In this document: one piece after another, positions 1 through 9,668 of the stretch | How positions within the stretch are numbered: position 1 is the stretch's first letter | Layout: each line of letters starts with the position of its first letter | From: Caulobacter sp. BP25 | Lineage (GTDB): Bacteria > Pseudomonadota > Alphaproteobacteria > Caulobacterales > Caulobacteraceae | Length of the DNA: 64,000 nucleotides | Direction of reading: 5' to 3' | NCBI RefSeq assembly: GCF_002737755.1 | Contig: NZ_PEGH01000004.1 | Coordinates: forward strand, 124,001-188,000 | Notes under the pieces: generated by a model | What the model was told of the DNA's origin: nothing | The model's input: the letters and a program-made list of their open reading frames with translations, nothing else | Databases searched by the model: none | Position numbers and translations under genes: made by a program

Positions 1-1
1 C

Positions 2-121
2 GTGGACGAAGAGCACGCCTGCTTTCCGGATTCTCTCAAGGCGATCCTGGCGCCTGGCGTTCAGGATCGGCCGCGCGCCGATATCACACAGTCTTTCGGT
101 AATATCGCTAACGAGCCTTAA
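2..121 (+). CDS. C-terminal fragment of an unidentified protein
   Basis: An open frame enters from the left edge and runs 39 codons to a TAA at 119-121. The residues are a plausible C-terminus (VDEEHACFPDSLKAILAPG and onward, ending NIANEP), but I recognise no family. The start lies outside the window. Base composition is lower in GC than the genes to the right. It may equally be the tail of an ordinary gene or a chance open frame at the edge. Confidence 0.4.
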   Translation: MDEEHACFPDSLKAILAPGVQDRPRADITQSFGNIANEP

Positions 122-520
122 GCCAAACAGCCGCGCCAGGCCCGCATTCAATCCGGTGCTACCCAATATTCATCAGTCCATCGCTTCAACTCCATGGACC
201 TTTGCCGGCGCAGATTGCCTGCGTATTCCCCGAGCGAAACCTGCGGAAACATACTGTTTCAGACGAACGCTCCGAGCGATCAGAGGTCGCAAATTCTGAA
301 CTGTATACTGGAGGCGGCAAGGCTTTGCCTGAGGTGCGCCAGCGCGCGGTGTGGGATTATTCGCGGCGTAGTGGCGATCAGCCGGGCCGCCGCCGTATCG
401 CCGGTTGCCCCGCGCCACACGACTGCACACGTTCAGGTCGCTATGTGCGCTTCCAGACGCCGGCGACCAATACTGTCGGGTCCTTGAGCCTATCCGAAAA
501 GCTGGAAGCTGGCTTCGCGC
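122..520. other. Gene-poor stretch with no supported gene
   Basis: About 400 bases lie between the left-edge fragment and the first supported gene. Overlapping short open frames exist on both strands, but none has a good ribosome-binding site, a recognisable domain or the codon bias of neighbouring genes. The first 200 bases are visibly less GC-rich than the rest of the window. I see no clear promoter or terminator here. It could be a decayed gene or a junction of acquired DNA. Confidence 0.4.
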
Positions 521-778
521 CTAGCTGGCGTTCAGCAGCGCCTCGGCGCGGCGGCGCATGGCCGCCGCCAGTTGCAGCATGGCCAGGGCGGTGACCTCGT
601 CGCGCTCAGCCGCGCGGATGGAATAGACATTGGCCATGGCGAACAGGGCTTCGACGCGATCGACGCCCTCGGCGCCAAACATCTGGCCGATTTGACGGTC
701 AAGCTCCGCCAACTGCCGAGGGTTAAGCATCTCGAGCAGTTCTTCGTCGGTGTAGTCTTCAGGGGCCGGCTGAATCAT
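521..778 (-). CDS. Small acidic hypothetical protein (85 aa)
   Basis: An 85-residue protein starting MIQPAPEDYTDEELLEML. It is rich in Glu, Asp, Leu and Ala, looks all-helical, and has no signal peptide or membrane segment. I do not recognise the family. It is divergent from the downstream iminopeptidase gene, whose start lies about 90 bases away, so both probably use the 779-868 interval for promoters. The codon pattern fits the genome (third positions mostly G/C), which supports a real gene. No strong Shine-Dalgarno is visible. Confidence 0.6.
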   Translation of the reverse strand: MIQPAPEDYTDEELLEMLNPRQLAELDRQIGQMFGAEGVDRVEALFAMANVYSIRAAERDEVTALAMLQLAAAMRRRAEALLNAS

Positions 779-868
779 ACGCGCACAATACAGAACTCGA
801 CGAAACGTCGCGACCCCGGCGCATTCCTCCGTTCACAGGCGAACGAAAACCACGTTAGGGTTAGCGCC

Positions 869-1858
869 ATGGATCGTAACGCTTCCGCCGCCGCCATGAG
901 CTCAGTCGGCCGTCGCGGCCTCTATCGTGAGGTCGAGCCGTTCTCGTTCGGCTGGATGCCGACGGGCGGTCCGCACGAAATCTACTACGAGGAATGCGGC
1001 AATCCGCGCGGCAAGCCCTGCGTGATCCTGCACGGCGGTCCAGGCGGCGCGGTCAATCCGACCATGCGGCGGTTCTTCGATCCATCCAAGTGGCGCATGA
1101 CCCTGTTCGACCAGCGTGGCTGCGGCCGCTCGCGCCCGAACGCCAGCTTGGACGACAACACCACCTGGAGCCTGATCGCCGACATCGAGCGCCTGCGCGA
1201 GCATCTGGGAATCGAGAAGTGGACCGTGTTCGGAGGCTCGTGGGGCTCGACCCTGGCGCTGGCCTACGCCATCATCCACCCCGACCGCGTCGACGGCCTG
1301 GTTCTGCGCGGCATCTTCCTGTTGACCGACAAGGAACTGCGCTGGTTCTACCAGGACGGGGCCTCGATGCTGTTCCCCGACGCCTGGGAGCGGTTCCTGG
1401 CCCCCATCCCGGCCGAGGAGCGCGGCGACCTAATGGCGGCCTATCACCGCCGGCTCACCTCTCCCGACCGCCGCGTGCAGGCCCAGGCCGCCGCCGCCTG
1501 GAGCCAGTGGGAGGGTGACACGATCTCGCTGCGAGGGCCGGAGGCCCGTCCCCCGAAGTTCAATGAAGAGGACTTCGCGATCGCCTTCGCGCGGATCGAG
1601 TGCCACTTCTTCACCCACAAGGGGTTCTTCGACGAGGACGGCTGGATCCTGAAGAACATCGACAAGATCCGGCATATCCCCGGCTGGATCGTGCAAGGCC
1701 GCTTCGACGTGGTCACGCCGCTGGACAGCGCCTGGTCGCTGCACAAGGCCTGGCCCGAAGCGCGCTTCGACATCATCTGGGACGCTGGCCATGCCTCCAC
1801 CGAGCCGGGCGTCATCGACGGCCTGGTGCGGGCAACGGACGCGGCGCTGGCGGTCTAG
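869..1858 (+). CDS. pip: Proline iminopeptidase (peptidase S33)
   Basis: Removes N-terminal proline from peptides, in the cytoplasm. The 329-residue alpha/beta-hydrolase carries the oxyanion-hole motif HGGPGG near residue 54, the nucleophile elbow GGSWGS around residue 120, and a late Asp (GRFDVVTP) and His (WDAGH) that complete the triad. Length matches the family (about 310-330). The frame is open upstream to 572, but ATG 869 is preceded by TTAGGG at a good distance and the protein aligns from here; ATG 896 is a possible alternative. It converges on rodA, and the two stop codons share the four bases CTAG at 1855-1858. Confidence 0.93.
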   Translation: MDRNASAAAMSSVGRRGLYREVEPFSFGWMPTGGPHEIYYEECGNPRGKPCVILHGGPGGAVNPTMRRFFDPSKWRMTLFDQRGCGRSRPNASLDDNTTWSLIADIERLREHLGIEKWTVFGGSWGSTLALAYAIIHPDRVDGLVLRGIFLLTDKELRWFYQDGASMLFPDAWERFLAPIPAEERGDLMAAYHRRLTSPDRRVQAQAAAAWSQWEGDTISLRGPEARPPKFNEEDFAIAFARIECHFFTHKGFFDEDGWILKNIDKIRHIPGWIVQGRFDVVTPLDSAWSLHKAWPEARFDIIWDAGHASTEPGVIDGLVRATDAALAV

Positions 1859-3012
1859 ACCAGCGAGCCCTTGCCGCTGGTCACCTCGGTGTAACGGTGC
1901 ACACGCACGGCTTGGACCAGGCCGAACCCGATCATCACCGTGCCCATGACGGTGCCGCCATAGGACAGCATCGGCATCGGCACGCCCACGACCGGGGCCA
2001 TGCCCATGACCATCGCCCCGTTGATCAGAACATACATCGAGAAGGTGGCCGTCACACCCCCGGCGGCCAGGCGCCCGAAGTGGCTGTGGCTGATCGAAGC
2101 GATGCGCAGCGCCATGAAGATCACCGCGCCATACAGGAACAGCACCCCGAAGCACCCGACGAAGCCGAACTCCTCGGCCAGGGTGGCGAAGATGAAGTCG
2201 GTCTGCTTCTCGGGCAGGAAGTTCAGCTGGCTCTGGGAACCAAGCCCAAAGCCCTTGCCCAGAAGACCGCCCGAGCCCAGGGCGATCTTGGACTGCAGGA
2301 TGTGGTAGCCGGTGCCCGACGGATCCTGCTCGGGATTGAGGAAGGTCAGCACGCGGTTGCGCTGATAGTCGTGCAGCACGAACATCACGAAGGGCGGGAT
2401 GGCCACCAGCACCGCCCCGGCGCCCGCCAGGATGATGCGCCAGGACAGCCCCGCCAGCACCATGATCGCAAAGCCCGGCGCGGCGATCAGGATGGCGGTG
2501 CCCAGGTCGGGTTGGTGCGCGACCAGAAGCACCGGCGCGATGATCATGAAGGCGGGAATCAAAAGCCGCCAGGACAGCCGCGCGCTATCGGCCGAGAGGC
2601 CGTGATAGTATCGCGCCAGCGCCAGGACGACGCCGATCTTCATGATCTCGGACGGCTGGAACCGCAGCGGCCCGATGCTGAGCCAGCGTTGCGCGCCCAG
2701 CGACACATCCCCCACCAGCTCGACCGCCACCAGCAGCAGCAGCCCGACGGCGTACAGCGGATAGGCGATGGCGAACCAGACCCGCAGGTCGATCATCGCC
2801 AGGATGATCATCATCACGAAGTAGATGCCAAAGCGCAGCAGATGCTTGTCGGCCCACGGCTCCCAAGACGCGCCCGCGATCGAGAACAGCATCAGGCTGC
2901 CGATCCCGGCGATCATCGCCAGCACCAGGCAGAAGGTCCAGTCGACCTCCATGAACTTGATGATCGGCCGGTCGCGCTCGCCGGGCCGGGTGAGGCCGCC
3001 GCTCAAGGTCAT
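1855..3012 (-). CDS. rodA: Rod-shape peptidoglycan glycosyltransferase RodA
   Basis: SEDS-family glycan polymerase of the elongasome, which extends peptidoglycan strands from lipid II at the inner membrane with PBP2. The 385-residue protein has about ten hydrophobic segments beginning at WTFCLVLAMIAGIGSLMLFS. It carries typical SEDS blocks such as QPSEIMKIG and HQPDLGTA, and ends with PMLSYGGTVMG. The start overlaps the mrdA stop (ATGA, 3009-3012), so translation is probably coupled. It is the last gene of mreB-mreC-mreD-mrdA-rodA. Its stop overlaps that of the convergent pip. Confidence 0.97.
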   Translation of the reverse strand: MTLSGGLTRPGERDRPIIKFMEVDWTFCLVLAMIAGIGSLMLFSIAGASWEPWADKHLLRFGIYFVMMIILAMIDLRVWFAIAYPLYAVGLLLLVAVELVGDVSLGAQRWLSIGPLRFQPSEIMKIGVVLALARYYHGLSADSARLSWRLLIPAFMIIAPVLLVAHQPDLGTAILIAAPGFAIMVLAGLSWRIILAGAGAVLVAIPPFVMFVLHDYQRNRVLTFLNPEQDPSGTGYHILQSKIALGSGGLLGKGFGLGSQSQLNFLPEKQTDFIFATLAEEFGFVGCFGVLFLYGAVIFMALRIASISHSHFGRLAAGGVTATFSMYVLINGAMVMGMAPVVGVPMPMLSYGGTVMGTVMIGFGLVQAVRVHRYTEVTSGKGSLV

Positions 3013-5051
3013 CGGGGAGCTCCTTGCGGACCAGCGGTGGGAGACGCCGAAACGCCGTCCGGCCCCGCCGCCACGGGCGCCGGTCCTGCGACCGGGTCCG
3101 CCGGCGCCGCGCCTTCCATCACCGCCTCGGGCGCGGCTTCGGGCAGCGGCGCTGGCCGCTCGATACGGGCCCGGATCTCGGGATCCTTCAGCAGGGCCAC
3201 GCGCATCACCTCGCGGGCGCGGGGCGCGCCGGCGGTCGCGCCGCCCAGGCCGCCATGTTCGATGATGACCGAAACCGCGTAGCGTGGATCGTCAAAGGGC
3301 GCGAAGGCCACGAACAGGTTGTGGTCCTTCAGGCGCCAGCGCACGTCCTTGCTGTCGCGCGAAACACCCTTGTCGTAGCTGCGCACCTGCGCGGTGCCCG
3401 TCTTGCCGGCCATCTGCACGTCGCCAAGGCCTAGCTGGCTCTGCCGATAGGCGGTGCCGCGCACGTCATTGGCCACGGCCGCCATGCCGCCGCGCACATA
3501 GTCGAGATGCTCTTGCGAGAACGGCAGGTCCGGCACCTCGGCGCCGCTGGGCTGTTCGACACCGCCCACCGACTTGATCAGGCGCGGCGTCAGGGCCTTC
3601 TTGCCGTTGGCCAGGCGCGCGGTCATTACCGCCAACTGCAAGGCGTTGACGGTCAGAGCCCCCTGCCCGATGCCGTAGCTGGGAGTCTCGCCGGGAAACC
3701 AAATCTGGTTGGCGGGATTCTTCTTGAAGGCCCGCTTCTTCCACTCGCGGTCGGGCACGAGCCCTTTTTTCTGACCAGGAATACCGATGTCGAACAGCTG
3801 ACCAAAGCCCATCGCGCGCGCCGCTTTGGCGATGGCGTCCGGGCCGATCTTCAGCGACGTCTGGTAGAAATAGATGTCGCAGGAATTCTTGATGGCGTCG
3901 TGCAGGTTCTGCGGCCCGTGGCCGCCCTTCTCCCAGCACCGCCAGACGCGACCGCCATAGTACCAGCTGCCGGGACAGTTGATCCGGATCTCCGGATCAA
4001 TGCCGGCCGCCAGAGCCGCCAAGCCCACCGTCGGCTTGAAGGTCGAGCCGGGCGGGAACAGGCCGGTCATCGACTTGTCCAGCAGCGGCTTGCGCTCGTA
4101 CTCGGCCAGCGCCTTGTATTCGGGGCCAGACAGCCCCTTCACGAAGCGATTGGCGTCGAAACTAGGCGCGGAGACCATCGTCAGGAGGTCGCCGTTCCGG
4201 ATGTCCATCACGACGATGGCGCCGCTCTCGTCGCCCATCACCTCCAGCGCGCGGTTCTGGATATCGGCGTCGAGGGTTAGGCGGATCGCCTTGCCCGGCG
4301 TGGCCGGGATGTCGCCCTCCGGATCCAGCCGCACGACGCGCCCCTGGGCGTCGACCTCGGTCTTGGTCGCGCCGGCGCGGCCGCGCAGCGGCTGATCGAA
4401 GGCCTTCTCGACCCCCTGCTTGCCGATCCGGAAGCCGGGATGGTGCAGCAACTCCTGGTCCTGGGTCGCATCGCCCTCGGCGGCCTTCAGATCGCGATCC
4501 GAGACCTTGGCGACATAACCGATCACGTGGGCGAAGGCGCCGCCGAATGGATAGACCCGCACCTCGCCCATGTCGGCGGTGACGTTGGGCAGTTCGGGCG
4601 CGCGGATATTGACGCGGGAGAACTCCTCCCACGACAGGTCTTCCATCACCACCACCGGCGCGCGGCGGGGCGCGCGGTCCAGCTCCCGAAGCACCCGCGC
4701 GCGGCGCGAGCCGTCAATCGGGACCAGCTTGGACAGGTCGTCCAGCACGGCCTCGGCGTTCAGGTCCTTGTCCTTGTTGATCATCAGCCGGAAGTTCGGC
4801 CGGTTCGAGGCTAGGGAGACGCCATTGCGGTCTAGGATCAGGCCGCGCGGCGGCGGCACCAGGCGGTAGTTGAACTGGTTGCCGGCCGAGAGCTTCTGGT
4901 AGCGTTGGGCCTCGACCAGCTGCAGCTGCGCTAGGCGGCCGCCCAGGGCCAGCAAGCCCGCGCCCGTCAGGCCGCCCAGCAGGAAGGCGCGCCGATGGAA
5001 AACACCCTGGCGCTCGTTGACCTCGGAAAAGAAGATTGAGGGTTCGCTCAT
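3009..5051 (-). CDS. mrdA: Penicillin-binding protein 2 (class B transpeptidase)
   Basis: Elongasome transpeptidase that crosslinks the strands polymerised by RodA. One N-terminal membrane anchor (residues 23-42) precedes a pedestal/dimerisation domain and the transpeptidase domain. The penicillin-binding motifs are all visible: STFK at 336-339 (catalytic Ser336), SCD at 390-392 and KTG at 550-552. At 680 residues it is longer than E. coli PBP2 (633), mostly because of a Pro/Ala-rich tail of about 45 residues after the catalytic domain. Its start is 4 bases from the mreD stop and its stop overlaps the rodA start. Confidence 0.97.
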   Translation of the reverse strand: MSEPSIFFSEVNERQGVFHRRAFLLGGLTGAGLLALGGRLAQLQLVEAQRYQKLSAGNQFNYRLVPPPRGLILDRNGVSLASNRPNFRLMINKDKDLNAEAVLDDLSKLVPIDGSRRARVLRELDRAPRRAPVVVMEDLSWEEFSRVNIRAPELPNVTADMGEVRVYPFGGAFAHVIGYVAKVSDRDLKAAEGDATQDQELLHHPGFRIGKQGVEKAFDQPLRGRAGATKTEVDAQGRVVRLDPEGDIPATPGKAIRLTLDADIQNRALEVMGDESGAIVVMDIRNGDLLTMVSAPSFDANRFVKGLSGPEYKALAEYERKPLLDKSMTGLFPPGSTFKPTVGLAALAAGIDPEIRINCPGSWYYGGRVWRCWEKGGHGPQNLHDAIKNSCDIYFYQTSLKIGPDAIAKAARAMGFGQLFDIGIPGQKKGLVPDREWKKRAFKKNPANQIWFPGETPSYGIGQGALTVNALQLAVMTARLANGKKALTPRLIKSVGGVEQPSGAEVPDLPFSQEHLDYVRGGMAAVANDVRGTAYRQSQLGLGDVQMAGKTGTAQVRSYDKGVSRDSKDVRWRLKDHNLFVAFAPFDDPRYAVSVIIEHGGLGGATAGAPRAREVMRVALLKDPEIRARIERPAPLPEAAPEAVMEGAAPADPVAGPAPVAAGPDGVSASPTAGPQGAPR

Positions 5052-5055
5052 GACC

Positions 5056-5565
5056 TCACCGGAAACGCACGTCGGCGTCCTCGAAATGGTCGATCAGGCG
5101 ATAGGCGAACGGGAACAGCAGCGCCGTGGCCAGGAACTGCCAGAACACGGCCAGCAGGCTCGGGATGGCCACGCTGTCGAGCATGGTGAAGATGTAGCCC
5201 GCCGCCATGCTGAGCGCGGTGATCGCCGCGAACCAGCCCCACAGGATCGGCTGGCTCTGGCCCGTCATCATGTTGCGAAACAGCAGAACGACCGCATAGC
5301 CCAGCAGCAACGACAGGCCCCAGAGGCCCGTCGGCCCGCCCCAGAACATGTCCAGGAACAGGCCCAGAAGCAGGATCGCGAACGGGGCCAGGATCGAGGG
5401 TCGGATCAAGGCCCAGGCGAAGGCCGGAACCATGGCGAAGACCGGCTCGGGTAGCTGCAGGCCCCAGAGGCGGATCGGCGCCGAGAACAGAACGGTGACC
5501 CCGACGCAGACCAGCATCGGCACGCCCAGCCACACCGTCGGGTTCAGAGAGCGCGCGCCGCTCAT
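5056..5565 (-). CDS. mreD: Rod-shape-determining protein MreD
   Basis: Small integral membrane component of the elongasome that partners MreC. The 169-residue, very hydrophobic protein has five or six predicted membrane segments (for example MLVCVGVTVLFSAPI and FAILLLGLFLDMFWG) and a charged C-terminus ending DADVRFR. The LGLFLDMFWGGPTGLWG block is typical of MreD. An overlapping open frame in another register (5048-5533) is Arg/Gly-rich with no hydrophobic pattern and is a shadow. The start overlaps the mreC stop by four bases (ATGA). Confidence 0.93.
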   Translation of the reverse strand: MSGARSLNPTVWLGVPMLVCVGVTVLFSAPIRLWGLQLPEPVFAMVPAFAWALIRPSILAPFAILLLGLFLDMFWGGPTGLWGLSLLLGYAVVLLFRNMMTGQSQPILWGWFAAITALSMAAGYIFTMLDSVAIPSLLAVFWQFLATALLFPFAYRLIDHFEDADVRFR

Positions 5566-6605
5566 CGCGGGGGTTCCGTCGCCGCGACAGGCCGGGCCGA
5601 AGCCGGCGCCGTCGTCGCGGCAGCAGGGGGCTTGGGCGCGGGCGACGGCGTTGTCGTGGGCGCCGAAGGCGGCGGCGTCGGGGTCGACAGGATCGAGGCC
5701 TGCGGGTCCTCGGTCGTCACCGGCGGCAGGCTGTGGGTCTCCAGCTGCTTCTGGTCGGCGAGCTGAGCGAAGTCCTTGAACAGCAGGATGCGGACATAGT
5801 CGATCGACGCCTGGTCGGCGAACAGCACCACGCGCCAGCGACCGTCCAGACCCTTGACCGCAGCGCCCACCGGCAGGCCGCGCGGCACGACGCCGCCGTC
5901 GCCGGAGGTCACCACCCGGTCGCCCTGCTGGATCGGATCAACACCGCGCAGATAGTCGAGCTTCGGATTGGGTCCGCCATCGCCGGTCAGGATGGCGCGA
6001 GCGTTGGTGCGGTCGATCATCACCGGCGTGCGCGAGGCGATGTCGGTCAGCAGCAGCACGCGGCTGGCGCCGTTGGCGACGCCGACCACACGACCGACCA
6101 GGCCCCGTTCGTTGAGAACGGGATTGCCGACCTCGACGCCTCGCTCCGAACCCGCATCGGCCAGACGCGTGTTGGCGAACGGCCCGCGGCTGTCGCTGAC
6201 AACGCGCGCGGCGGTCATCGGGATCGGCGGATCGGTGCGCAGGCCCAGCAGCGAGCGGAAGCGATCGTTCTGGTCCTGCAGCGCCAGGGCGCGATCGCGC
6301 CACTGGCGCATCTCGGCCATCTCGGCCTTCAGGCGACGGTTCTCCGAGGCCGTGAAGAAGTAGCTGCGCACATAATCGACGCCAAGGCCCGTCCAGCGGC
6401 CCGGCGCGGCGATGGCCCCGCTGACCGGCTTGGCCACGGTGTCCATCGTCTGGCGGGTCACGCCGTAGGCCTGCTCCTGGAGGGTCTCGCGCCGGTCCGC
6501 CAGCAGGAAAGCCACGGCGATAACGGCCGCCACCACCAGGGCCACGGCGGCCGTCCAGGTAAGCGGCACTTTCAGGTCGCCGAGGGGACCTTCGCGAAAG
6601 GGCAC
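5562..6605 (-). CDS. mreC: Rod-shape-determining protein MreC
   Basis: Periplasmic scaffold that activates PBP2-RodA. The 347-residue protein has one N-terminal membrane anchor (AAVALVVAAVIAVAFLLA), a coiled-coil stretch (ENRRLKAEMAEMRQWRDRA) and the beta-rich MreC core with typical blocks GLVGRVVGV and GDRVVTSGDGGVVPRGLPVG. The last 55 residues are low-complexity Pro/Thr/Ala. It lies 47 bases downstream of mreB, and that gap holds two palindromes. Its stop overlaps the mreD start. Confidence 0.96.
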   Translation of the reverse strand: MPFREGPLGDLKVPLTWTAAVALVVAAVIAVAFLLADRRETLQEQAYGVTRQTMDTVAKPVSGAIAAPGRWTGLGVDYVRSYFFTASENRRLKAEMAEMRQWRDRALALQDQNDRFRSLLGLRTDPPIPMTAARVVSDSRGPFANTRLADAGSERGVEVGNPVLNERGLVGRVVGVANGASRVLLLTDIASRTPVMIDRTNARAILTGDGGPNPKLDYLRGVDPIQQGDRVVTSGDGGVVPRGLPVGAAVKGLDGRWRVVLFADQASIDYVRILLFKDFAQLADQKQLETHSLPPVTTEDPQASILSTPTPPPSAPTTTPSPAPKPPAAATTAPASARPVAATEPPR

Positions 6606-6618
6606 GAACTGTTCTCCT

Positions 6619-6642
6619 GGCGCCCCCCGGCGCCTCTAGAGG
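6619..6642 (-). repeat. Tandem palindromes in the mreB-mreC gap
   Basis: The 47-base gap contains GGCGCC-CCCC-GGCGCC (6619-6634) immediately followed by the perfect 10-base palindrome CCTCTAGAGG (6633-6642). In the minus-strand transcript these would fold as a GC hairpin just before mreC translation begins. No T-run follows, so it is not a classic terminator; it could be a processing or attenuation site. Confidence 0.5.
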
Positions 6643-6652
6643 AGCTTTAAGA

Positions 6653-8061
<1,409 letters not shown>

Positions 8062-8940
8062 CTAGCCCAGAGCCGCCATCACGACACCGACGGCCGTCAC
8101 CACCCCACCGACGATTTGCGCCGTCGTCAGACGCTCCTTGAACAGACGACGTCCGGCGATCGCGGCGATCGGCATTTCGACCACCCCGACCGCCCTCACC
8201 GGCCCAACCGGCGACAGCGCCATGGCCGTGAACCACAGCCCCGAAGCGGCGGCGCCGCAGAAGCCCGCGCCCAGTGACTGGCGCCAGGCGGCGATCACCG
8301 CTCTCAAGGCGCCCGGATCGCGCCAGGCCAGATAGCCCGTCAGGCCTACGGTCTGGATCGCCTGCACCACCATCACGGTCACCAAGGCCGATGCGGCCGG
8401 ATGGGCTGGTTCGAAAGCCAGACTCGCCTGCCGAAAGCAATTGGCGCTGAGCGCGAACACCGCCCCAGAGCCCAGGCCGGCCAAGGCCGCGCCCTTGCGC
8501 ATCACCACCTCGCCGCGTGGCCAGGTCAGGGCGGCCAGGCCGATGCTGGCGATCAGGCCGCCGGCCCAGGTGACAGCGCCCACATGGTCGCCGAAGAACA
8601 ACGCGCCCCAGACCAGGGCGAACGGCAGGCCGCTCTGCTGCATGGCCGTGCCCAGGGCGAAGGTCGAGCGCTGCATGGCGGTCAACAGCGCCGCCGTGGC
8701 CGCGATCTGCAAGCCCGCTCCAGCGAAACAGGCCAGCCAGAAGACCAGGGTCGGATGGGCGGCGGCGCCCGGCGTCAGCAGCCACCCCACGGCGGCGAAT
8801 GCCGTGGCGAATGGCAGTCCGAACAGGAACCGCACCAGGGTCGCCCCCCAGGGGCCCGCCCCGCCCATGATCGAGCGCTGCGCGGCGTTGCGCGCCACCT
8901 GCAGGGCGGCGGCGGCGACGGTGATGGGGATCCAGATCAT
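8062..8940 (-). CDS. EamA/DMT-family membrane transporter
   Basis: A 292-residue protein with ten hydrophobic segments arranged as two five-helix repeats, the layout of drug/metabolite transporters of the EamA family. Recognisable pieces include ALGTAMQQSGLPFALVWGALFFGD in the first half and AVGVVEMPIAAIAGRRLFKERL in the second; the paired PFALVWG and EMPIAAIAG blocks are the usual helix 3/4 positions. The substrate cannot be told from sequence. Four bases separate its start from the upstream methyltransferase stop, so the two are likely co-transcribed. Confidence 0.88.
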   Translation of the reverse strand: MIWIPITVAAAALQVARNAAQRSIMGGAGPWGATLVRFLFGLPFATAFAAVGWLLTPGAAAHPTLVFWLACFAGAGLQIAATAALLTAMQRSTFALGTAMQQSGLPFALVWGALFFGDHVGAVTWAGGLIASIGLAALTWPRGEVVMRKGAALAGLGSGAVFALSANCFRQASLAFEPAHPAASALVTVMVVQAIQTVGLTGYLAWRDPGALRAVIAAWRQSLGAGFCGAAASGLWFTAMALSPVGPVRAVGVVEMPIAAIAGRRLFKERLTTAQIVGGVVTAVGVVMAALG

Positions 8941-8944
8941 GTCG

Positions 8945-9523
8945 TCAACGCACCGCCGCTAAAACTAAGCCAGACGCCCAAGCCAGCTGGGTCACGACGA
9001 GATCGGCGCGGCTCTCTAGGCGGGCGACGAGGTCGTCGACGTTAGCCTGATGCCCCTCCGGCCAATTGAGCTGAGGCGTCATGTCGTCGATCACGTACAG
9101 CCCTCCCCGCTTGAGCAACGCCAAGGTCTCATCCAGCCCCTCGTACTTGCCCGGCCAGGCGTCGGCGAAAATCATGTCGAATGAACTCGCCTGTTGGCTA
9201 CGCACGTAGTCCAGGCCATCGCCTAGCACGAAGCACACGCGGTCATCCTGCAAGAGGTCCCGCGCGACGCCTTGAACGACGGGGTCCACATCCAGGCTGA
9301 CCAGACGCGCGGCGCCATCCATTCCGCTCAGAAGCCAGGCCGTGGCCAGGCCCGTGCCCGTTCCTAGCTCCAGAAACAGCCCGCCGGGCTTGGAAGCGGC
9401 CAGAAGTCGGAGCATCGCGCCGGTGTTCGCCTCCGACGGCATGTCGAAGCCCAGCGCCACGGTCCGCGCCTGGATATCCGCCCAGGCGGCCGGCGCTGCG
9501 GCCGTGTTGTCGCCAAAGGTCAT
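8945..9523 (-). CDS. Class I SAM-dependent O-methyltransferase
   Basis: A 192-residue Rossmann methyltransferase resembling the catechol/caffeoyl-CoA O-methyltransferase group. SAM motif I is FLELGTGTGLATAWLL, the acidic end of beta-2 is LVSLDVDP, and FDMIFADAWPGKYEG matches the metal/substrate block of that group. I chose ATG 9523 because GAAGAGG sits six bases before it; an in-frame ATG at 9550 would add nine residues. The substrate is unknown. It is probably co-transcribed with the DMT transporter. Confidence 0.82.
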   Translation of the reverse strand: MTFGDNTAAAPAAWADIQARTVALGFDMPSEANTGAMLRLLAASKPGGLFLELGTGTGLATAWLLSGMDGAARLVSLDVDPVVQGVARDLLQDDRVCFVLGDGLDYVRSQQASSFDMIFADAWPGKYEGLDETLALLKRGGLYVIDDMTPQLNWPEGHQANVDDLVARLESRADLVVTQLAWASGLVLAAVR

Positions 9524-9668
9524 GGCGGCCCTCTTCATGGGTGCAGGCATGCGCCATCGACCGGCTTTCCGCTGGAAGCCGGGCGCACGCGAACCCGCCT
9601 TACCGGCAGGTTCAAGCGATGGGGTGGCGGTGAAGGCGGCGTTCCGACGAAGCCGGAACGCCTAAGCC

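Noticed and set aside
194-594. Overlapping plus-strand frames starting MDLCRRRL and MPAQIACV
   Set aside because: No domain, poor ribosome-binding sites, and the second overlaps the better-supported minus-strand gene at 521-778.
572-868. N-terminal extension of the iminopeptidase
   Set aside because: The extra 99 residues are antisense to the gene at 521-778 and unlike the family; ATG 869 has a good ribosome-binding site.
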